Shown here one piece after another: positions 60,733 to 64,000 of a DNA stretch of 64,000 nt. A program made the position numbers and the translations under genes. Every line of letters begins with the position of its first letter. Position 1 is the stretch's first letter. The notes beneath the pieces were generated by a model. The model made no database searches. It was not told where the DNA came from and saw only the letters and a program-made list of their open reading frames with translations. Source of the DNA: Carya illinoinensis (taxonomy: Eukaryota > Streptophyta > Magnoliopsida > Fagales > Juglandaceae); contig NC_056756.1 of assembly GCF_018687715.1 (NCBI RefSeq), positions 39,032,480-39,096,479 of the forward strand. The letters are read 5' to 3'.

Positions 60733-60939
60733 GGAAGCAAGTACGGTGAGGAAGATAAGAAGGGAAAGAGAGACAAAGTATAGCAAATAAGGTGAAAGGG
60801 GAGCGGCAAGAGTAAGATGGAATTTATATAAGGGGAGCGATGATTGGCTCTCCAACTTTCGCCAACAAATGTGGAAGGTGAAAGCTGCTTCCAAAGGCTC
60901 TCGACTCTTATAAACCAAATTCAAGGCTTCTAGACTAGG

Positions 60940-61465
60940 GACAGTCTGCTATCCTGGAAGCATGAGAAAGCTGCCTCGGCGGAAAGGGAAGAAGAACATG
61001 CTATCTCGACAAGACTAAATCCTAAAATGAAACAGAGGATCAAGCCACATTAAATGCACTAAAATCACAAGGTATTAAAAGCATTCCTCAGAGGGCCATA
61101 CCACATTAAATGGGTATGCAAAAGGGACTTCAAGAGGACACCCCTCCCCCCAGCAGTAAGGTATGGCCGCCTAACCCTCGAGGTAAGGTATAAAAGGGAA
61201 CTCCCAGGTAAGGTATAAAAGGAAACTCCCAGGTATCGAAAGGGGGGTCACGCTCTACATACTCATTATACTTTTTGAATTCTCTACTTCTCTTTACTCT
61301 CCCACATACCTTATAAGAGCATTACTAACTTAGGTATTGAAGGCTTCCTTGGCCACCCAAGGGCCACTTTCTATCGATAGTTTCTATGTATTCGCAGGCC
61401 GTCAAGACTGAAGACCCAGACTTCTGAGTGCCCGACCAATAGGTGTACGAAGCACGATGTCAACA
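60940..61465 (+). repeat. LTR end of the Tat-like element, left edge unresolved
   Basis: The end GAAGCACGATGTCAACA matches the solo LTR at 19317 (inverted) and the LTR at 61813-62451. A TATA-like TATAAAAGG occurs twice near 61190 and 61213 within a short duplication (AGGTAAGGTATAAAAGGRAA). The start is not clear. Confidence 0.5.
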
Positions 61466-61812
61466 AGTGGTTTTCCATACTATGAGGTAGTGCATATGGA
61501 TTTGTGAAAATAGCTTAGTCTTTATGTCTTGTGAGACTATTTACAAGAAAAACAACTTTTAGGAGTTTTTGTTCAAAATCTATAAACAATTAATTAGATG
61601 ACGAGTACTAAAGAATCTATATTTTGAATTGAGATGCTCATACTATTTGGTGTTTATATTACGGTTTGCTCAGATTGAGATTTCGTTAAAGGGTAAATAT
61701 GACTGATTTGACTAAATAAGTTTGTGATGCGATTTGAATAAGTCATTAAGAGTAATGGCTAGATTACTATTGTGATTGTCCTTGGAGCTAAAGCTCTAAT
61801 CGCTTTACCCTT
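61466..61812. other. Spacer between two Tat-like LTRs
   Basis: AT-richer than both sides, with no ORF or motif. Confidence 0.5.
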
Positions 61813-62451
61813 TGTTAGGGGGTATTTTCGTTAGGGCCTAAAGCCCATGATACTTCCCTAAACCTATTACTTTGCTAGGTCTCATGAGCTCCAGGAATGC
61901 CGGTCCAAACCTGAAAGGGCCCCCCTTTGGTAGCCCGGGTGGGTCCTAGACCCATGTGGGTCGGGTTGGCTCCAGACCCATGCAAGCCAGAGGCAATCAT
62001 CAACATTGAGATAGAATATTGCATAAAGACGCGTGAAACCATGATCGGGGAGAGATGTCACAAGGCAACTCTGTTAGAGACCCACGCGCACATTAAATGA
62101 CTGACACTAAGAAAATTATGATGCATTAAATGCAACATGGTGGTGGAGACTTCGGAAGGAGTCGTCCCTTTGCCCCAAAACACAGGGTATGTCCCACCTG
62201 ACCTAAAAGACCAAGTATAAAGGTTGTCCAGAACTGCAAGGAAAAAAAGGTTGAACCCAAGTCTGTTATGAAGTATACTCAACTGTCGTCTTCTTTTTTA
62301 TAGTATTTTGATCTCTATACTAATTTTGGCATTGGAGATTCCTTGGGCCTTTGCAGGTCCACTCTTCTCTTGCCTCAGGATCTAGACTCGAGTGAAGACC
62401 CAGTCCGACTGAGCGACTTGGCCTAAGGGTGTATGAAACACGACGTTAACA
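61813..62451 (+). repeat. 5' LTR of a Tat-like Ty3/gypsy element
   Basis: Bounded TGTTAGGGGG...CACGACGTTAACA, with TGTTA/TAACA inverted ends, 639 bp. AAGTATAAAGG near 62213 is a likely TATA box. A primer-binding-site-like sequence follows directly. Confidence 0.62.
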
Positions 62452-62453
62452 TT

Positions 62454-62471
62454 TGGCAATGTTTGTGGGAT
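62454..62471 (+). other. Decayed primer-binding site
   Basis: TGGCAATGTTTGTGGGAT two bases after the LTR resembles the TGGCGCCGTCTGTGGGAA junction of Tat elements, with the CpG-containing bases changed. Confidence 0.5.
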
Positions 62472-62480
62472 TCGACTAAT

Positions 62481-64000
62481 CTTATGGTGGAGAATGTCCT
62501 TTTTATGCCTGTGAGGACCGGTTCTCAGTTGGCACAGGAGCAAAATGAAGGCATGGCAAGTGACACAGAAGCAAGGTTGGCCGCTATGGAGCAGCTCATT
62601 AAAAGACTCAATAAGGAGGTGAAAGACCTTCAAGAAGAAAACTAGGCCCTTAAGGATACTTACGGGACTCGGTACACCATGATGAGCCTAGTGTAAGCAA
62701 ACACCATTCAAGAAAAGAGGGGGAGAGTGACAACGTCCAAGACGAAAGAAAAGCGTGCAGCAAGACCTGCTTAACCTTCAAGGAAAGTATGAGGAGGTAT
62801 TGAGAAAGATGGGCAGCTCGTCCTCAATAGACCAACTACTGGTCAACACGGGCCTACCATACAATGCGTGGGTGATGGTGGTCCCATTACCACCAAAGTT
62901 TCGAATCCTGCCCATGGAAGCATATGACGAGACTCAAGATCCAGTGAGCACTTCGAGACCTTCAAGACCCACATGACGCTGCATGGGTACCTTGGGGAAG
63001 TGGCATGCAGGGCCTTCTTGCTGACCCTAAAGGGACCCACGAGAGCGTGGTTTGGATCCATTGAGAACTTTGACGAGCTAGCCCACTTGTTCCTCACTCA
63101 CTTTATGGCCAGCGGAAGATGAAGACGCCCGACCGCTTACCTCCTCGCCATGAAGTAGAAGGAAGATAAGAGCCTGAAGGCTTACTTGGCCAGGTTCAAC
63201 AAGGAGTGGATGACTACGAAAGACTAGGATGAGAAAATCACACTGGTAGTGTTGGTTGGAGGGGTCTGGCCCCAATCAATGTTCATGGCTGAGTTGGCCA
63301 AAAAGACCCCTGCCACCCTTCAAGAGTTCATGGACCAGGCCGATAATTTCATCAATGCAGAGGATACTCTCCCCGCCTTGACTGAAGGAGCTGGAGGGAA
63401 TGCATAGGAAGGAAAAGGCCTTGACCAAGGGCCCCACTCGGGAGAAGATGGAACGTTAACAGTGGGAGTCGAGAAAGGAGGAGCCCCTTGTAAGAGGCAT
63501 GCAACACAAGTCCGACCGTTCCATATTCACTATCACACAAGAGGAGAAGCGGCACCCCTTGGGAGAATGTCGCTACTGCACCCACCATCGAACCACTCCT
63601 CACCACATCGGGGAGTGCCGATCACCTCCAACAGGCTATCGTCCACTGCGGTATCCACCCTCCTAGTAGAGAGAGCAGTCGTGGAGGGGGGGTTCTAGGG
63701 AGAGGAGTCCTGCCCAGGAATACCAATAGAGGAGGCGGGAGAGCCCGAAAAGAGGAGACACACAACGCCAACCGCCCCCACCCTCTCAATAGGCATACCA
63801 GACGATTCCCCCTACAGGGGAGATTCACACCATAGCGGGAGGCTTCATCAGTGGAGGGGCAACCTCATTCAGGAGAAAGGCCCACGCCAAATAGGTTCAA
63901 TACCAAGAAGTTTACTCAACCTCCTACCGAGCTACGAAGCTCCCCCAAACCTAGCCCGTTCCTATAATCTTCTTCGGGGAACCTGACAGGTAAGGGGTAT
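62481..64000 (+). pseudogene. gag: Broken gag of a Tat-like Ty3/gypsy element, cut by the window edge
   Basis: A coiled-coil-like start (EARLAAMEQLIKRLNKEVKDLQEEN, 62565-62642) precedes the capsid core. The core reads MEAYDETQDP, then after a 1-nt deletion near 62943 HFETFKTHMTLHGYLGEVAC, AFLLTLKGPTRAWFGSIENF, RPTAYLLAMK and KSLKAYLARFNKEW, ending INAEDTL. A possible zinc-knuckle relic YCTHHRTTPHHIGEC lies near 63572-63618. Stops at 62643, 63158, 63226 and 63404 are all TAG where Gln is expected. Confidence 0.8.

Larger units (their letters stand above)
58781..61465 (+). mobile_element. 3' part of a Tat-lineage Ty3/gypsy element (antisense ORF region and LTR end)
   Basis: A stop-broken protein-like region on the minus strand (58785-60732) precedes an LTR end at 61465 in + orientation. 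Some Tat-lineage elements carry an extra ORF in antisense between pol and the 3' LTR; this layout fits. Gag, pol and the 5' LTR are not seen to the left, so the copy is truncated. Confidence 0.5.

Overview
The window looks like nuclear DNA of a woody eudicot. The evidence is two intron-containing plant genes (a DMR6-like 2-oxoglutarate dioxygenase and a caffeate-type O-methyltransferase), AT-rich intergenic DNA crowded with short foldback elements, and several lineages of plant LTR retrotransposons. The MITE families and the COMT sequence remind me of Fagales/Juglandaceae, but that is an impression, not a database result. There is no prokaryotic signal, CRISPR array, rRNA gene or convincing tRNA gene.

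Layout. 1-3808: 3' part of a decayed Ty1/copia element (+) with its 3' LTR, inserted in a LINE. 3976-13105: degraded Athila-type Ty3/gypsy element (-) without a reverse transcriptase. It is flanked by a 293/294-bp direct repeat (copia LTR end plus LINE piece), best explained by recombination between two insertions at different sites. 13232-14510: rest of the LINE (-). 14.6-20.9 kb: AT-rich DNA with MITE-like repeats and one solo LTR (19317-19941). 20883-30650: a small hAT-like element, originally about 625 bp, split by a very young, complete Tekay-type chromovirus (21236-30373, -). That element has near-identical 2-kb LTRs, PBS, PPT, a perfect 5-bp TSD and intact gag and pol reading frames. 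They are separated by a 119-nt GT...AG segment that looks like a spliced intron. 30.7-40.8 kb: intergenic, with TA microsatellites, MITEs, a second hAT-like element and a LINE RNase H relic.

40941-47774 (+): a four-exon dioxygenase gene (337 aa) with a 5.5-kb second intron and a MITE directly after its stop codon. 49848-53500 (-): a four-exon COMT gene (365 aa) with an old duplicate of its own 3' coding end in the 3' flank. The two genes are convergent. 53.7-58.8 kb: AT-rich intergenic DNA with more MITEs. 58.8-64.0 kb: Tat-lineage Ty3/gypsy remains: an antisense ORF region, an LTR end, and then the 5' LTR and decayed gag of another element running off the right edge.

The two host genes belong to plant phenolic and defence metabolism: COMT methylates lignin precursors, and DMR6-like oxygenases hydroxylate salicylate or flavonoids. 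Almost everything else is layered mobile DNA at different stages of decay, from nearly intact (Tekay) to stop-riddled (copia, LINE, Tat).
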